A stretch of DNA of 64,000 nucleotides from Gp6-AA40 sp036274155 (GTDB lineage Bacteria; Acidobacteriota; Vicinamibacteria; Vicinamibacterales; UBA2999). A model generated the notes under the pieces. That model had not been told where the DNA came from, ran no database searches, and saw only the letters and a list, made by a program, of their open reading frames with translations. The position numbers and the translations under genes were made by a program. Numbering within the stretch: the first letter of the stretch is position 1; each line of letters begins with the position of its first letter. The stretch lies in assembly GCA_036274155.1 (NCBI GenBank), contig DASUGH010000191.1, positions 1 through 64,000 of the forward strand. The letters run 5' to 3'. Positions 45,177-54,211 of the stretch are shown in pieces.

Positions 45177-45192
45177 TACTAGTTCCAGCCAG

Positions 45193-46038
45193 ATGATCGC
45201 GTCCTTTGACCTCGACCAGTATCTGAACCGCATTCAGTACGCCGGCGGCCGGTCGGTCAGCCTCGAAACGCTATCGGCGCTGCACGCCTGTCATCCGGCA
45301 GCGATCCCGTTCGAAAATCTCGACCCGCTCCTGGGAAGGCCGGTTCGCCTCGACGTCGACTCTCTGCAACGGAAGCTCGTAGCCGACGGGCGTGGCGGCT
45401 ATTGCTATGAGCACAACTTGCTGTTCGCCGAGGCGCTCAAGGCGCTCGGTTTCATCGTCACCGGCCTCGCCGCCCGCGTTGCATGGAATGTTCCCGAAGG
45501 CGCTCGCCGTCCGCGCTCGCACATGCTGCTGCGGGTCGAGATTAACGGCGTCAGCCACATCGCTGACGTCGGGTTCGGCGGGCTGACGCTGACGGCTCCG
45601 CTCCGGTTGGAAGCGGGCGTCGAGCAAACGACACCGCATGAGACGTTCAGGCTGATTCGCGAAGGCCGTGAATTCGTCCAGGAAGCGCGCGTCCGTGAAG
45701 CGTGGACGGCGCTCTACCGATTCACCGAGGACGAACAGGACGTCTCCGACTACGAGGTGGCCAACTGGTACACGTCGACACACCCGGAATCGATCTTCCG
45801 CCGAGCGCTGATGGCCGCCCGTGCGACGCGCGAAGCGCGGTACGCGCTTCTCGACGGCCGGCTCACCATTCACAACCGGAACGGAGCGACCGAGCAAAGG
45901 GTACTGAGGAACGGCTCCGAGCTGAAGATGACGCTGATGGACATCTTCGGGATTCGCCCGCCGGATTCAGCCGATCTCGACACGGTGCTCGAACGACTGA
46001 CGCGCGAACCCGCGGCACGCCAATCCGTAAATCCGTAA
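45193..46038 (+). CDS. nat: Arylamine N-acetyltransferase
   Basis: 281 residues from the ATG at 45193; the frame is open upstream only because the tandem array is stop-free. The catalytic triad is Cys71 (RGGYCYEHN), His110 (RSHMLLRV) and Asp125 (IADVGFGG). PFENLDPLLGRPVRL is the usual N-terminal signature. It transfers acetyl from CoA to arylamines or hydrazines. The last residues and the stop (SVNP*) fall in an 8-bp tandem array. Confidence 0.92.
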   Translation: MIASFDLDQYLNRIQYAGGRSVSLETLSALHACHPAAIPFENLDPLLGRPVRLDVDSLQRKLVADGRGGYCYEHNLLFAEALKALGFIVTGLAARVAWNVPEGARRPRSHMLLRVEINGVSHIADVGFGGLTLTAPLRLEAGVEQTTPHETFRLIREGREFVQEARVREAWTALYRFTEDEQDVSDYEVANWYTSTHPESIFRRALMAARATREARYALLDGRLTIHNRNGATEQRVLRNGSELKMTLMDIFGIRPPDSADLDTVLERLTREPAARQSVNP

Positions 46039-46138
46039 ATCCGTCAATTCGTCAATTCAAATTCGTCATTTCGTCAATTCGTCATTTCGTTATTTTCGTT
46101 ATTTTCGTTATTTTCGTTATTTTCGTCATTTCGTCATT
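46022..46138. repeat. 8-bp array ATTCGTCA/ATCCGTAA/TTTCGTTA
   Basis: About 14 units between the convergent nat and response-regulator genes; both genes end inside it. It is the same kind of unit as the reverse complement of the 10389 array (TGACGAAT). Confidence 0.9.
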
Positions 46139-46770
46139 GCATCGTCTGACAGCATTCCCCTCCTTCCCGCCATCGCGACCGCCTGCGTGCGATTGTCCGC
46201 GCCGAGCTTGTTGAGGATCGCCGTCACGTGAAACTTGACGGTGCGTTCGCTGATCTCGAGAGAGCTCGCGATATCGCGGTTCGACAACCCGGTCGCCATG
46301 AGCTGAAGCACCATCAGCTCGCGTGGTGTGAGCAGGCGGGAACCGCGTGAGCGAGCCTGGATCTGATCGACCAGCTTGGCACTCAACGATGGTGAGACGT
46401 ATGACTCGCCCTCGTGCACTCTCCGGATCGCGGCCACGAGCTCGGCACCCGGTGCGCCCTTGAGCGCATAGCCGCGGGCGCCGGCTCGCAGCGCGCCGAG
46501 CACGTACGCGTCGACGTCGTACGCGGAGAACACCAGAATTCTCACGTGTGGATGGACGGCGATGAGCGTGCCGATTGCCGTGAGCCCGTCCTCCCTGCCC
46601 AGTCGAACGTCGAGGAGGACGACATCCGGCCTGACCTCCGACATCGCCGTGACCGCCGCCTCGACGGTGTCGACCGCCCGCACCAGACGGATGTCGGGCG
46701 TCCGCGCCAGGGCCGCCTGCACCCCCTCGTGAACGACAGGATGGTCGTCGACCAGGAGTACGGAAATCAC
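46126..46770 (-). CDS. NarL/FixJ-family response regulator
   Basis: 214 residues. Receiver domain with DDH near residue 8-10 and phosphoacceptor Asp54 (VVLLDVRLG). C-terminal LuxR-type helix-turn-helix: LTPRELMVLQLMATGLSNRDIASSL, ISERTVKFHVTAILNKLGADNRTQA. It overlaps the histidine-kinase gene by 4 bp, so the pair is a two-component system. The last residues (SDDAMTK) and the stop are encoded by the 8-bp tandem array. Targets are unknown. Confidence 0.92.
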   Translation of the reverse strand: MISVLLVDDHPVVHEGVQAALARTPDIRLVRAVDTVEAAVTAMSEVRPDVVLLDVRLGREDGLTAIGTLIAVHPHVRILVFSAYDVDAYVLGALRAGARGYALKGAPGAELVAAIRRVHEGESYVSPSLSAKLVDQIQARSRGSRLLTPRELMVLQLMATGLSNRDIASSLEISERTVKFHVTAILNKLGADNRTQAVAMAGRRGMLSDDAMTK

Positions 46771-47921
46771 CGGCCGGTCCTCGCGGGCAGGGTGAGCTCG
46801 ATGCGCGTGCCATGACCGCGGCGCGACGTGACGCGGAAACGTGCGCCGAGCGCCTGCGCGCGCTCGCGCATGCCGAGCAGCCCGAAGCCCGTGGTGCGCG
46901 ACCGCGGGTTGAAGCCGCGGCCGTTGTCGGCGATCACCAGCAGCAGGTGGGCCGGCGTCACGGAAAGCGTCAGGTCGACGTCGGTGGCATGCGCATGCTT
47001 CTGCACGTTGGTCAGCGCCTCGCCGGCAATGCGATAGATCTCAAGCTCGCCGGACGGGGCGAGGGCCGCCGAGGCTGCGGCTGACACGTGGACGCGTACG
47101 CCGGTCTCGGCGGCGAACCCGCGCGCAAGCGCCTCGACGGCATCGGCTAACGAGCCCTGCGGCAGCCGCAGCTCCCGCATCGACCGCCGTGCTTCCTCCA
47201 GCCCGCCGCGCGACAGCTCCAGCGCCCGCTGCAGCGACGCCGTCGCCGGCGTCTCGGGCGGCACCGCGTCGATCGCCGCCTCGAGATGGAGACCAATCGC
47301 CGTGAGACGCTGGGCAAGGGTGTCATGCAGCTCGCGGGCGAGCTTCGCGCGCTCCTCGACTCTGGCCGCAACCACGCTGGCGCTCGCCAGCCGCGCCCGC
47401 TCGATCGCGACGCCGACCTGCGACGCAATCGTCGACAGCAAATCGAGCTCCCGCGCGGTCAGCTTCCGCCACGCCGGCGCCGCCACGTTCATGATGCCAA
47501 GCGGGCGGCCGCCGAAATAGAGCGGAATGCTCGCGTGATACCGCAGTCCCCGCGTCTCGCGGCGCTCCCGCCCGATCGCGGCGCGAAGCCGGCTGCACTC
47601 CATGACATCTACGTTTCCCGGTTCCAGCTCCCCACCCGCGAAGGCCCTGAGGCACCAGCACGCCGTGCCGGTCATCCGCACCGGCTCCTGCAGGAATGGC
47701 GGCAGCCGCTGCGCCACGGCGCTGTAGTAGCGCCCGCTCCTCGCATCGAGCAGCCAGATCCACCCGGTGTCCAGGCCGAGCAGGCGCGCGACCTGATCGA
47801 GCGTCGTGCGCAGCGCCTGGTCGACGTCTGCCACGCCGTTGAGCGCTTCGGCAATCGTCTTCAGGATCTGCAAGTCACGGGAAGTGGTGGTCGGCCGCGG
47901 CAATGCCGTGATTGTAGACAC
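46767..47921 (-). CDS. GAF-domain sensor histidine kinase (NarX/DegS-type)
   Basis: 384 residues, no membrane helix. A GAF domain spans about 20-175 with four cysteines (ACWC at ~88-90, MECS near 109), a possible metal or redox sensor. The HisKA_3 dimerisation box (LARELHDTLAQRL) has His199 as phospho-acceptor. The HATPase shows GEALTNVQKHAHA, DNGRGF and GFGLLGMRERAQALG. It is cytoplasmic and phosphorylates the NarL-type regulator it overlaps. Confidence 0.92.
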   Translation of the reverse strand: MSTITALPRPTTTSRDLQILKTIAEALNGVADVDQALRTTLDQVARLLGLDTGWIWLLDARSGRYYSAVAQRLPPFLQEPVRMTGTACWCLRAFAGGELEPGNVDVMECSRLRAAIGRERRETRGLRYHASIPLYFGGRPLGIMNVAAPAWRKLTARELDLLSTIASQVGVAIERARLASASVVAARVEERAKLARELHDTLAQRLTAIGLHLEAAIDAVPPETPATASLQRALELSRGGLEEARRSMRELRLPQGSLADAVEALARGFAAETGVRVHVSAAASAALAPSGELEIYRIAGEALTNVQKHAHATDVDLTLSVTPAHLLLVIADNGRGFNPRSRTTGFGLLGMRERAQALGARFRVTSRRGHGTRIELTLPARTGR

Positions 47922-48027
47922 GAAGGCGCGAGTCTTACAGCCGCGTCACAGCGTGTCTTGAAACTCGACAGCGGCTTCCCGGCACTTCCCGCGATCGCAG
48001 AGCACGAGGCTTGCAGAGACATGCCTC

Positions 48028-48729
48028 GTGCGTACCGTTCTCGCCTCGGCCGTCGTGGCTCTGCTGCTGACAGCCTCCGCCTATCAGCCGGCCGCATTCA
48101 TCGGCGCGGCCGGCCGCGAGGACGCCGCGCCGCGGGCCGGCTCGGCGACCAGCGACGAGGATGCGCTCGCGCAAATCCTCACCGGACCGAGGGGTCGCGA
48201 GAGCCGGTGGACGGAACGGCCCGATCTGGTGGTGGTGACGTCGGTGCTGGCTTTCGATGGAGGGCTGCGAAACGAGTACGCGGCACTCGCGGATCATGTC
48301 GCGCCGAAGGAAGCGGAGGAACTCGCGAGCGACCTTGGCGCCGCGCTCGAACCAATGACCGCTGGCGTCTTCGACGCGTTCGCCTCGGTGACCTTCGAGT
48401 CGGCCTCGCATCGACACACGGTCTCGGTTGCCCGCGACCGGCAGATTGTCGTCGCCCGCTTTCGCGGACTGCGGCAATCACTGGATGCCGTTGGCTACGG
48501 TGGCCGGACGCTGCGCCGGGACGGATCGATCGCCAGCGGCACCGTGATGCTCGACAGCGAATACGACCACACCGTCGGCCTGCGGCGGCTTCTCCGCATG
48601 CACGAGCTCGGGCACGCCCTCGGCTACAACCACATCGCGTCGCGGCGCTCGATCATGAACCCGACGCTTGGATCGGACGTCACCGAGTTCGATCGACGAG
48701 CGGCGCTCGTTGCGTTTCGAAGAAAATAG
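48028..48729 (+). CDS. Small exported zinc metallopeptidase (metzincin-like)
   Basis: 233 residues from a GTG at 48028. A signal peptide (TVLASAVVALLLTASAYQ) is followed by ~160 residues without known similarity and then the zinc site HELGHALGYNH (His192, Glu193, His196, His202) and a downstream Met (SIMNP, Met210) that fits a Met-turn. This is the HExxHxxGxxH arrangement of matrixin/astacin-like metzincins. The unknown N-terminal part may be a propeptide. Confidence 0.8.
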   Translation: MRTVLASAVVALLLTASAYQPAAFIGAAGREDAAPRAGSATSDEDALAQILTGPRGRESRWTERPDLVVVTSVLAFDGGLRNEYAALADHVAPKEAEELASDLGAALEPMTAGVFDAFASVTFESASHRHTVSVARDRQIVVARFRGLRQSLDAVGYGGRTLRRDGSIASGTVMLDSEYDHTVGLRRLLRMHELGHALGYNHIASRRSIMNPTLGSDVTEFDRRAALVAFRRK

Positions 48730-49040
48730 ATCGTTCGGATCGCTTGCCCGCCGTAGCGTGCCTTGAACTCCCGCACGCGAAGGTGGGTCCTGGTTCGAGG
48801 AGGCGCATTCGCTCCGAAAAGCGGCTCCGCAGGCCGGAAAAGCGCGGCTCCGACTCAACGTCCCGTGCACAGGCGTGGGGACCCCCAACCCCACGCCGTG
48901 TCGCAGGTCTCCGCCGCGTTTTCGTGCGATCGGAACGGCCTGCTCCGAACGCTTTTCTCCGCGAATGCGCCTCCTCGAGCCAGGACGCTCATGAATAATC
49001 CTCTCGTCCGAGCGTGACTACGAGGTGGTCGTCGTGGGCA
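48730..49040. other. Intergenic region dominated by a giant palindrome
   Basis: 311 bp between the convergent metallopeptidase and recQ genes. It starts with one GATCGTTCG unit and a GCTTGCCCGCCGTAGC fragment, then the 196-bp palindrome listed separately. Confidence 0.6.
48789..48984. repeat. 196-bp imperfect palindrome
   Basis: The outer arms CCTGGTTCGAGGAGGCGCAT (48789 on) and its near-exact complement ending at 48984 pair over about 34 bp. The centre is a perfect 9-bp hairpin GGCGTGGGG (48872-48880) and CCCCACGCC (48889-48897). The whole element can fold into one long hairpin; there is no ORF. Confidence 0.85.
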
Positions 49041-50993
49041 TCAGGTCGGCCTGGCAACGGCTCGCATCACCGCGACGATACCCTCACCGTACTCGGCCAG
49101 CTTGCCGGGGCCGAATCCAGGCACCATCAGCAACTCCTCCGCCGAACGCGGATTCGCCGCCGCGATCGCGAGCAGCGTGCGGTCGTGCAGCACGATGAAC
49201 GGCGCGATGCCTCGCCGCCTCGCTTCCTCGAGCCTCCAGGCGCGAAGCGCGGCAACCGCTTCCGGCGCAGGGTTCGAGAGCGCCGCAGCCGGGTGCTCAC
49301 CGGGTCGATCCGGACTGGAAGCGGTTGAAGGGAACACCTGCAACTTCAGCCGGCGCCGCTTCTTGAGCGTCGACCTCCCGGCCTCGCGCGCCCGCGGCGT
49401 CGCCATCGTCACCTCGGTCAGACGGCCGGCCATGACGTCGCGTCCGCGCGTGGTGAGGCGCAGCGTCCGGTACTCGTCGTTCGACACGTCGATCAGGCCA
49501 GCGCCGCACGCGGCGTCGATCCACCGCTCGATCGTTCGCGGCTCCTCCCCCTTCAGCAGTCCGGTGGTCGACAGCGCCGTCAACCCTTCAGGCAGATCGT
49601 CCACTGCCCCCACGAGCATTGCCGTGATGCGACGGCGCCCGTACCGTTCTCCGGCACGGGCAATACCGGACAGGATCTTGCGCACGAGCAGCCGGCCGGC
49701 CTCGTCGAGCGGCTGACGACGGTCGCAGTTGCCGCAGGCGCCGCAGGCAGATGGCGCCGCCGGATCGCCGAAGTAGCGCAGGATCGTCCGGCGCAGGCAA
49801 TCGGTCGCATCGGCATAGGCCACCATGCGCCGCAGCTTCTTGCGTTCGAGGTCCTTCCGCCGCAGCACCTCGTTGGGATCGAGCTCGACCTTCCGGTCGG
49901 GCAGATCGTCGCGGCCGCGATCGATCAGGAACTCGCGTGTCTTCACGTCGGCGTAGTTCCAGAGGAGCGTCGCGACTGCCGCTCGTCCGTCGCGTCCCGC
50001 ACGCCCGATCTCCTGGTAATAGGCCTCGAGGGAGCCGGGAATGTCCATGTGTACGACCGCTTCCACGTCCGGCCGATCGATACCCATTCCGAACGCGTTG
50101 GTGGCGCACACGACCGAGATGCGGCCGCCCGCAAAGCCGTCCTGCACACGCGTCCGCTCGCCGTCGCTCAGCCCGGCGTGATACGCGGCGGCCTTCACTC
50201 CGGTCATCTGCAGCGTCTCCGCCGATTCCTCCGCCTTGCGGCGCGTCGATGCGTAAACGAGCGAGCGTCCCGACCCGATGAGCTGCGGCAGCAGCTGGTG
50301 CTTCTCGGTGTCGCCCGACACCGGCTTCACGCGCAGCGTGATGTTCGGCCGGTCGAATCCAGCCACCACCACTCGCGGCTTCTCGAGGCCCAGGAGCTGG
50401 ACGATGTCGGTGCGCACCTCGGGCGTGGCGGTGGCCGTGAACGCCGCCACCGGCGGGCGCGTGCCGCCGTCGCTCCGGCGGCAGTCGCTCGCCGCCGCGC
50501 GCAGACGCCGGTAGTCCGGCCGGAAGTCGTGTCCCCACTCCGACACGCAGTGCGCCTCGTCGACGACGAATCGCGCCACGGGAAGCTCGCGCAGGAAGCG
50601 TCCGAAGAAGTCCGATGCGAACCGCTCCGGGGCCACGTAGAGCAGCCGCAGCTCTCCGAGACGAGCGGCGCGCAGCGCTTCCCGACGCGCATCGCTCGTC
50701 GCCTGCGAATGCAGTGCCGCCGCACGGATGCCGCGGCGATTCAGCTCGTCGACCTGATCCTTCATCAGAGAAATGAGAGGAGACACGACGAGCGTGACAC
50801 CGGGCAGGAGCAGCGCCGGCAGCTGGAAGCCCAACGACTTCCCAGACCCCGTCGGCATCACCGCGAGCAGGTCTCGCCCCTCGAGGACAGTACTCACCAG
50901 CTCTTCCTGCCCGGTGCGAAAGTCGCGATGGCCGAAGTAGCGATGAAGCGTGGAGAGAACGTCCGACGGACGATCAGCGAAAGACACGGACAA
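49041..50993 (-). CDS. recQ: ATP-dependent DNA helicase RecQ
   Basis: 650 residues, full length. Walker A MPTGSGKS (~46-53), motif II DEAHCVSEWGHDFRP, TATATPEVRTDI, GMGIDRPDVEAVVHMDIPGS and QEIGRAGRDG are intact. The zinc-binding cysteines (CGACGNCDRR), an RQC winged helix and a C-terminal HRDC domain (~565-645) are present. It unwinds DNA 3' to 5' in recombination and replication-fork repair. Confidence 0.95.
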   Translation of the reverse strand: MSVSFADRPSDVLSTLHRYFGHRDFRTGQEELVSTVLEGRDLLAVMPTGSGKSLGFQLPALLLPGVTLVVSPLISLMKDQVDELNRRGIRAAALHSQATSDARREALRAARLGELRLLYVAPERFASDFFGRFLRELPVARFVVDEAHCVSEWGHDFRPDYRRLRAAASDCRRSDGGTRPPVAAFTATATPEVRTDIVQLLGLEKPRVVVAGFDRPNITLRVKPVSGDTEKHQLLPQLIGSGRSLVYASTRRKAEESAETLQMTGVKAAAYHAGLSDGERTRVQDGFAGGRISVVCATNAFGMGIDRPDVEAVVHMDIPGSLEAYYQEIGRAGRDGRAAVATLLWNYADVKTREFLIDRGRDDLPDRKVELDPNEVLRRKDLERKKLRRMVAYADATDCLRRTILRYFGDPAAPSACGACGNCDRRQPLDEAGRLLVRKILSGIARAGERYGRRRITAMLVGAVDDLPEGLTALSTTGLLKGEEPRTIERWIDAACGAGLIDVSNDEYRTLRLTTRGRDVMAGRLTEVTMATPRAREAGRSTLKKRRRLKLQVFPSTASSPDRPGEHPAAALSNPAPEAVAALRAWRLEEARRRGIAPFIVLHDRTLLAIAAANPRSAEELLMVPGFGPGKLAEYGEGIVAVMRAVARPT

Positions 50994-51184
50994 CTCTGAC
51001 GACGACGATGGTAGCGTCGTCGACAGAGGAGTTCAAAACGACTCAGAACGGGAGCCTGGAGTCAGGAGCCCGCGTCGCCTCGAATGAAGCCGCAACCCAC
51101 GCCCGTACGTTACAGTGGGGGGCTGCCGTCATCCATACCTTCGGCGTTACTGAGCAAGAACAGGGCTCGACAGGAGATCGACAG

Positions 51185-52579
51185 ATGCATAGCCAGTTTT
51201 GCAGGCGGACGGGGATGCTGTTCGGCGTCGCCGCGGCGGCTGTCTTCGCGCTCGCCGGCACGGCGACAGGTCTGGCGCAGGCGCCGGCCTCGCCGACGTC
51301 CGCCCCCGCTACGGGCACCGGCAAACCGTACGTGGCCACGAAGACAGCCTGGGGTGACCCCGACATCCAGGGGATGTACAACTTCTCGTACGTCATGAGC
51401 GTCAATTTAGAGCGCTGCGGTGGCGGGGGAACCGGCCGGGCGCCGGCCGAGCTCGTGGCGAAAGGCCGTGCGGCGTTGGATGCCATTCGTGCCCAGGAAG
51501 AAGCGGCTGCCAAAGCGAGGGGTGAAGATCCGGCAGCGGGCCGCGGTGGTGGCGGCGGCGGGCGCGGCGCGGGAGGAGGCGGACGCGGCGGTGGTGGCGG
51601 ACGCGGCGGCGCTGGCGGGCCGGGCGGCGGAGGAGCCTGCGATACGTCTCAGGCGTTTGTTTCGGATGACGTCTACAAGCAGAGACTTGCGAACTACGAG
51701 AAGCAGCAGGCGGGCGGCGATCGGTTTGCCGAGGCGCTGAAGGCAGGAGATTTCGCCACGGCGCTCGGTGGCGTGGTGGACCCCAACTACCCGCAAAGGC
51801 AGACCTCGCTCATCGTCGATCCGCCGGACGGCAGGCTGCCGCCGCTGACGCCGGAAGGCAACCGGCAGATGATGCTGATGAAGAGCAGCTGGGACTGGTA
51901 CGACGGTGAACTGGAGAGTGAGGCGCTCGTGTGGGACACGCCTCAGGACTTCGACGTGTGGGACCGCTGCATCACTCGCGGGCTGCCGGCGTCGATGTTT
52001 CCGTACCGCTACAACAACGGGATGCAGATCATCCAGGCTCCCGGCTACGTCATCCTGAATCTGGAGATGATTCACGAAGCGCGCATCATTCCCGTGGACG
52101 GACGCCCGGGAATTTCGCCCAGTATCAAGCAGTGGCTCGGCGAGTCGCGCGGCCGCTGGGAAGGGCCGAACACGCTGGTGATCGAGACCACCAACTTGAA
52201 GGGCGGCGGCTCGATGACGAACTATGGCACACCGGGCGCGCCGCGCGGCAACCGGATCCCCACGAGCGACCAGAGAAAGATCACCGAGCGCATCACGCGT
52301 ACCGGCCCGGGGATGATCGAATACGAGATCAAGACCGAAGATCCCGTCATCCTGACGCGCTCGTGGACGGCGCGCTTCCCGCTGCGCGACGAGCCGAACT
52401 ACGAGTGGTGGGAATACGCGTGTCACGAGGGAAACACGGCGGTGCCGAACTTCATCACCTCGTCACGCGCCGAGCGGGCTGCGAAGAGGGCGTCGGAAAC
52501 GAACCGGGGAGCACAGCCGGCGGCTGCGCCGGCCGGCGGTCGTGGACGAGGCGCCGGTGGCGGCGCTCCGCAAAAGTGA
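51185..52579 (+). CDS. Exported protein with Gly/Arg-rich insert (unknown function)
   Basis: 464 residues from the ATG at 51185, with AGGAGAT upstream. A signal peptide (MLFGVAAAAVFALAGTATGLAQ) leads to a WGDPDIQGMYNFSY segment, then a low-complexity Gly/Arg stretch (about 115-150), and a domain with ARIIPVDGRPG, GESRGRWEGPNTLVIETTNLKGG and IEYEIKTEDPVILTRSW. The domain resembles 7658-8551. The family is frequent in acidobacterial genomes; its function is unknown. The esterase gene follows after 20 bp, so they are likely cotranscribed. Confidence 0.72.
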   Translation: MHSQFCRRTGMLFGVAAAAVFALAGTATGLAQAPASPTSAPATGTGKPYVATKTAWGDPDIQGMYNFSYVMSVNLERCGGGGTGRAPAELVAKGRAALDAIRAQEEAAAKARGEDPAAGRGGGGGGRGAGGGGRGGGGGRGGAGGPGGGGACDTSQAFVSDDVYKQRLANYEKQQAGGDRFAEALKAGDFATALGGVVDPNYPQRQTSLIVDPPDGRLPPLTPEGNRQMMLMKSSWDWYDGELESEALVWDTPQDFDVWDRCITRGLPASMFPYRYNNGMQIIQAPGYVILNLEMIHEARIIPVDGRPGISPSIKQWLGESRGRWEGPNTLVIETTNLKGGGSMTNYGTPGAPRGNRIPTSDQRKITERITRTGPGMIEYEIKTEDPVILTRSWTARFPLRDEPNYEWWEYACHEGNTAVPNFITSSRAERAAKRASETNRGAQPAAAPAGGRGRGAGGGAPQK

Positions 52580-52599
52580 GTACCGAGGACGACACACGA

Positions 52600-54183
52600 A
52601 TGAACCCGAGACTCTCGCTCGTCATGGCCGCCGCCCTCGTCGTGGCGGCTTCCGGTGTTTCATCAGCCGCCATCTCCGATCCCGTGAAGACCGACGCTGG
52701 ACAGCTGTCCGGCGTCACGCTGCCTTCCGGCGTGCGCGTCTTCAAGGGCCTTCCGTTTGGCGCGCCTCCGGTTGGCGATCTGCGCTGGCGCGAGCCGCAG
52801 CCTGTTGCCAGGTGGACCGGCGTCCGCAAGGCGGACACCTTCGGCAGCCCCTGCATTCAGAATCCTTCGCCGCAACGGACGCCTTCGAACACGGCGGTCG
52901 ACTTGCCCGACTCGCCGAAAATGAGCGAGGACTGCCTCTATCTGAACGTGTGGACGCAGGCCAACACCGCCGGCGATCGCCGGCCGGTCATGGTGTGGCT
53001 CTATGGAGGCGCTTACACGGAGGGCGGCGGAAACCAGCCGCACGCGGATGGTGAGAACCTCGCGAAGAAAGGGGTCATTCTCGTCACGACCAACTATCGG
53101 CTCGGCGTCTTCGGGTTCTATTCGCACCCGGAGCTGACGAAGGAGTCGGGCCGCAACGCGTCCGGGAACCAGGCGCTCGCCGACGTCATCGCCACGTTGC
53201 GCTGGGTGAAAGCCAACATCGCGAGCTTCGGCGGGAATCCCGACAACGTCACGCTGTTCGGCGAATCGGCGGGCGCCGCCATCGTCGGCATGCTCGCCGG
53301 CTCGCCGGTGGCGAGGGGACTTTTCCAGCGTGCGATCGCCGAGAGCGGCGCCTGGATGGGTCTCGGCATGGGCACGATGCGGACGCTGGCACAGGCCGAA
53401 GCGGCGGCGCTCGCCCCTCCCGGGCGCGGTGGCCGCGGTGGTCGCGGCGCTCCCGGCGGGCCCGGAGCCGAACCGGGTGGGCGCGGAGGTGACGGTGCCG
53501 CGGCCCCCGGCGGTGCACCGGCGTCGCCTCCCCCACCGCCGCCGACACTCGCCGAACTGCGTGCACGGCCCACGGATCAGGCACGCACCACTCCGGGCGG
53601 CGGCCAGCCGGTCATCGACGGCTGGATCATCCCCGAGGACCTCTCGATCACGTTTGCCAAGGGCAAGCAAAACCCGGTGGACGTCATCGTCGGCTTCAAC
53701 AAGGACGAGCACACCAGCTTCGGCGGCAACGTCGCGATGCGCGACATGATGGCGTGGCACATGCGTCTCTTCGCGGAGCGGCAGACGCAGATCGGGAAGA
53801 AGGCGTTCTTTTACATGTTCTCGCACGAGCCGCCGTACGATCCGGGCGTGGAGAACGTCAAGGCCACACACGCGTCTGAGATCGCGTACGCCTTCAACAA
53901 TCTCGACAAGCTTCGTCCGTTCCCGGATCGGGCCTCGATCAAGCTGGCCGCTTCCTCGGAGAAGGACACGCAGATGGCCGACATGATGTCGTCCTACTGG
54001 ACGAACTTCGCGAGGACGGGCGACCCGAACGGCAAAGGGCTGCCGCAGTGGCCGCAATTCAAGGATCGCAATGTCCCCCCGCACGTCCTCGGCGAGATCA
54101 CGGACGGCGGCCCATCGATCGAAACGCTGAACGGCTTCGACGCCAAGTACGCGGGAATCCTCGGGCAGCTCGGCGTGAAGTAG
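52600..54183 (+). CDS. Carboxylesterase type B, exported
   Basis: 527 residues. After the signal peptide, GLPFGAPPVGDLRWREPQP, SEDCLYLNVWT, LYGGAYTEGG and GESAGA (Ser213 nucleophile) define the alpha/beta-hydrolase carboxylesterase family; ATHASEIAYAF probably carries the catalytic His. A Gly/Arg/Pro-rich insert (about 262-306) replaces part of the usual lid. It hydrolyses esters in the periplasm or outside. It follows the exported protein by 20 bp, and a GGGGTCAGGT hairpin follows its stop. Confidence 0.88.
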   Translation: MNPRLSLVMAAALVVAASGVSSAAISDPVKTDAGQLSGVTLPSGVRVFKGLPFGAPPVGDLRWREPQPVARWTGVRKADTFGSPCIQNPSPQRTPSNTAVDLPDSPKMSEDCLYLNVWTQANTAGDRRPVMVWLYGGAYTEGGGNQPHADGENLAKKGVILVTTNYRLGVFGFYSHPELTKESGRNASGNQALADVIATLRWVKANIASFGGNPDNVTLFGESAGAAIVGMLAGSPVARGLFQRAIAESGAWMGLGMGTMRTLAQAEAAALAPPGRGGRGGRGAPGGPGAEPGGRGGDGAAAPGGAPASPPPPPPTLAELRARPTDQARTTPGGGQPVIDGWIIPEDLSITFAKGKQNPVDVIVGFNKDEHTSFGGNVAMRDMMAWHMRLFAERQTQIGKKAFFYMFSHEPPYDPGVENVKATHASEIAYAFNNLDKLRPFPDRASIKLAASSEKDTQMADMMSSYWTNFARTGDPNGKGLPQWPQFKDRNVPPHVLGEITDGGPSIETLNGFDAKYAGILGQLGVK

Positions 54184-54186
54184 GGA

Positions 54187-54211
54187 GGGGTCAGGTTCAA
54201 GACCTGACCCC
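54187..54211. terminator. Hairpin between the esterase and the receiver-PP2C gene
   Basis: GGGGTCAGGT and ACCTGACCCC form a perfect 10-bp stem with a 5-base loop, shared by two convergent genes. The minus-strand gene's last codons and TGA (54197-54199) lie in it. No U-tract is present. The sequence GGGGTCAGG...CCTGACCCC is known as a common dispersed bacterial repeat. Confidence 0.55.

Noticed and set aside
45046..45192. N-terminal extension of the N-acetyltransferase
   Set aside because: It is a translation of the GGTGCGA array (Arg/Gly/Cys repeats); the family start is the ATG at 45193.
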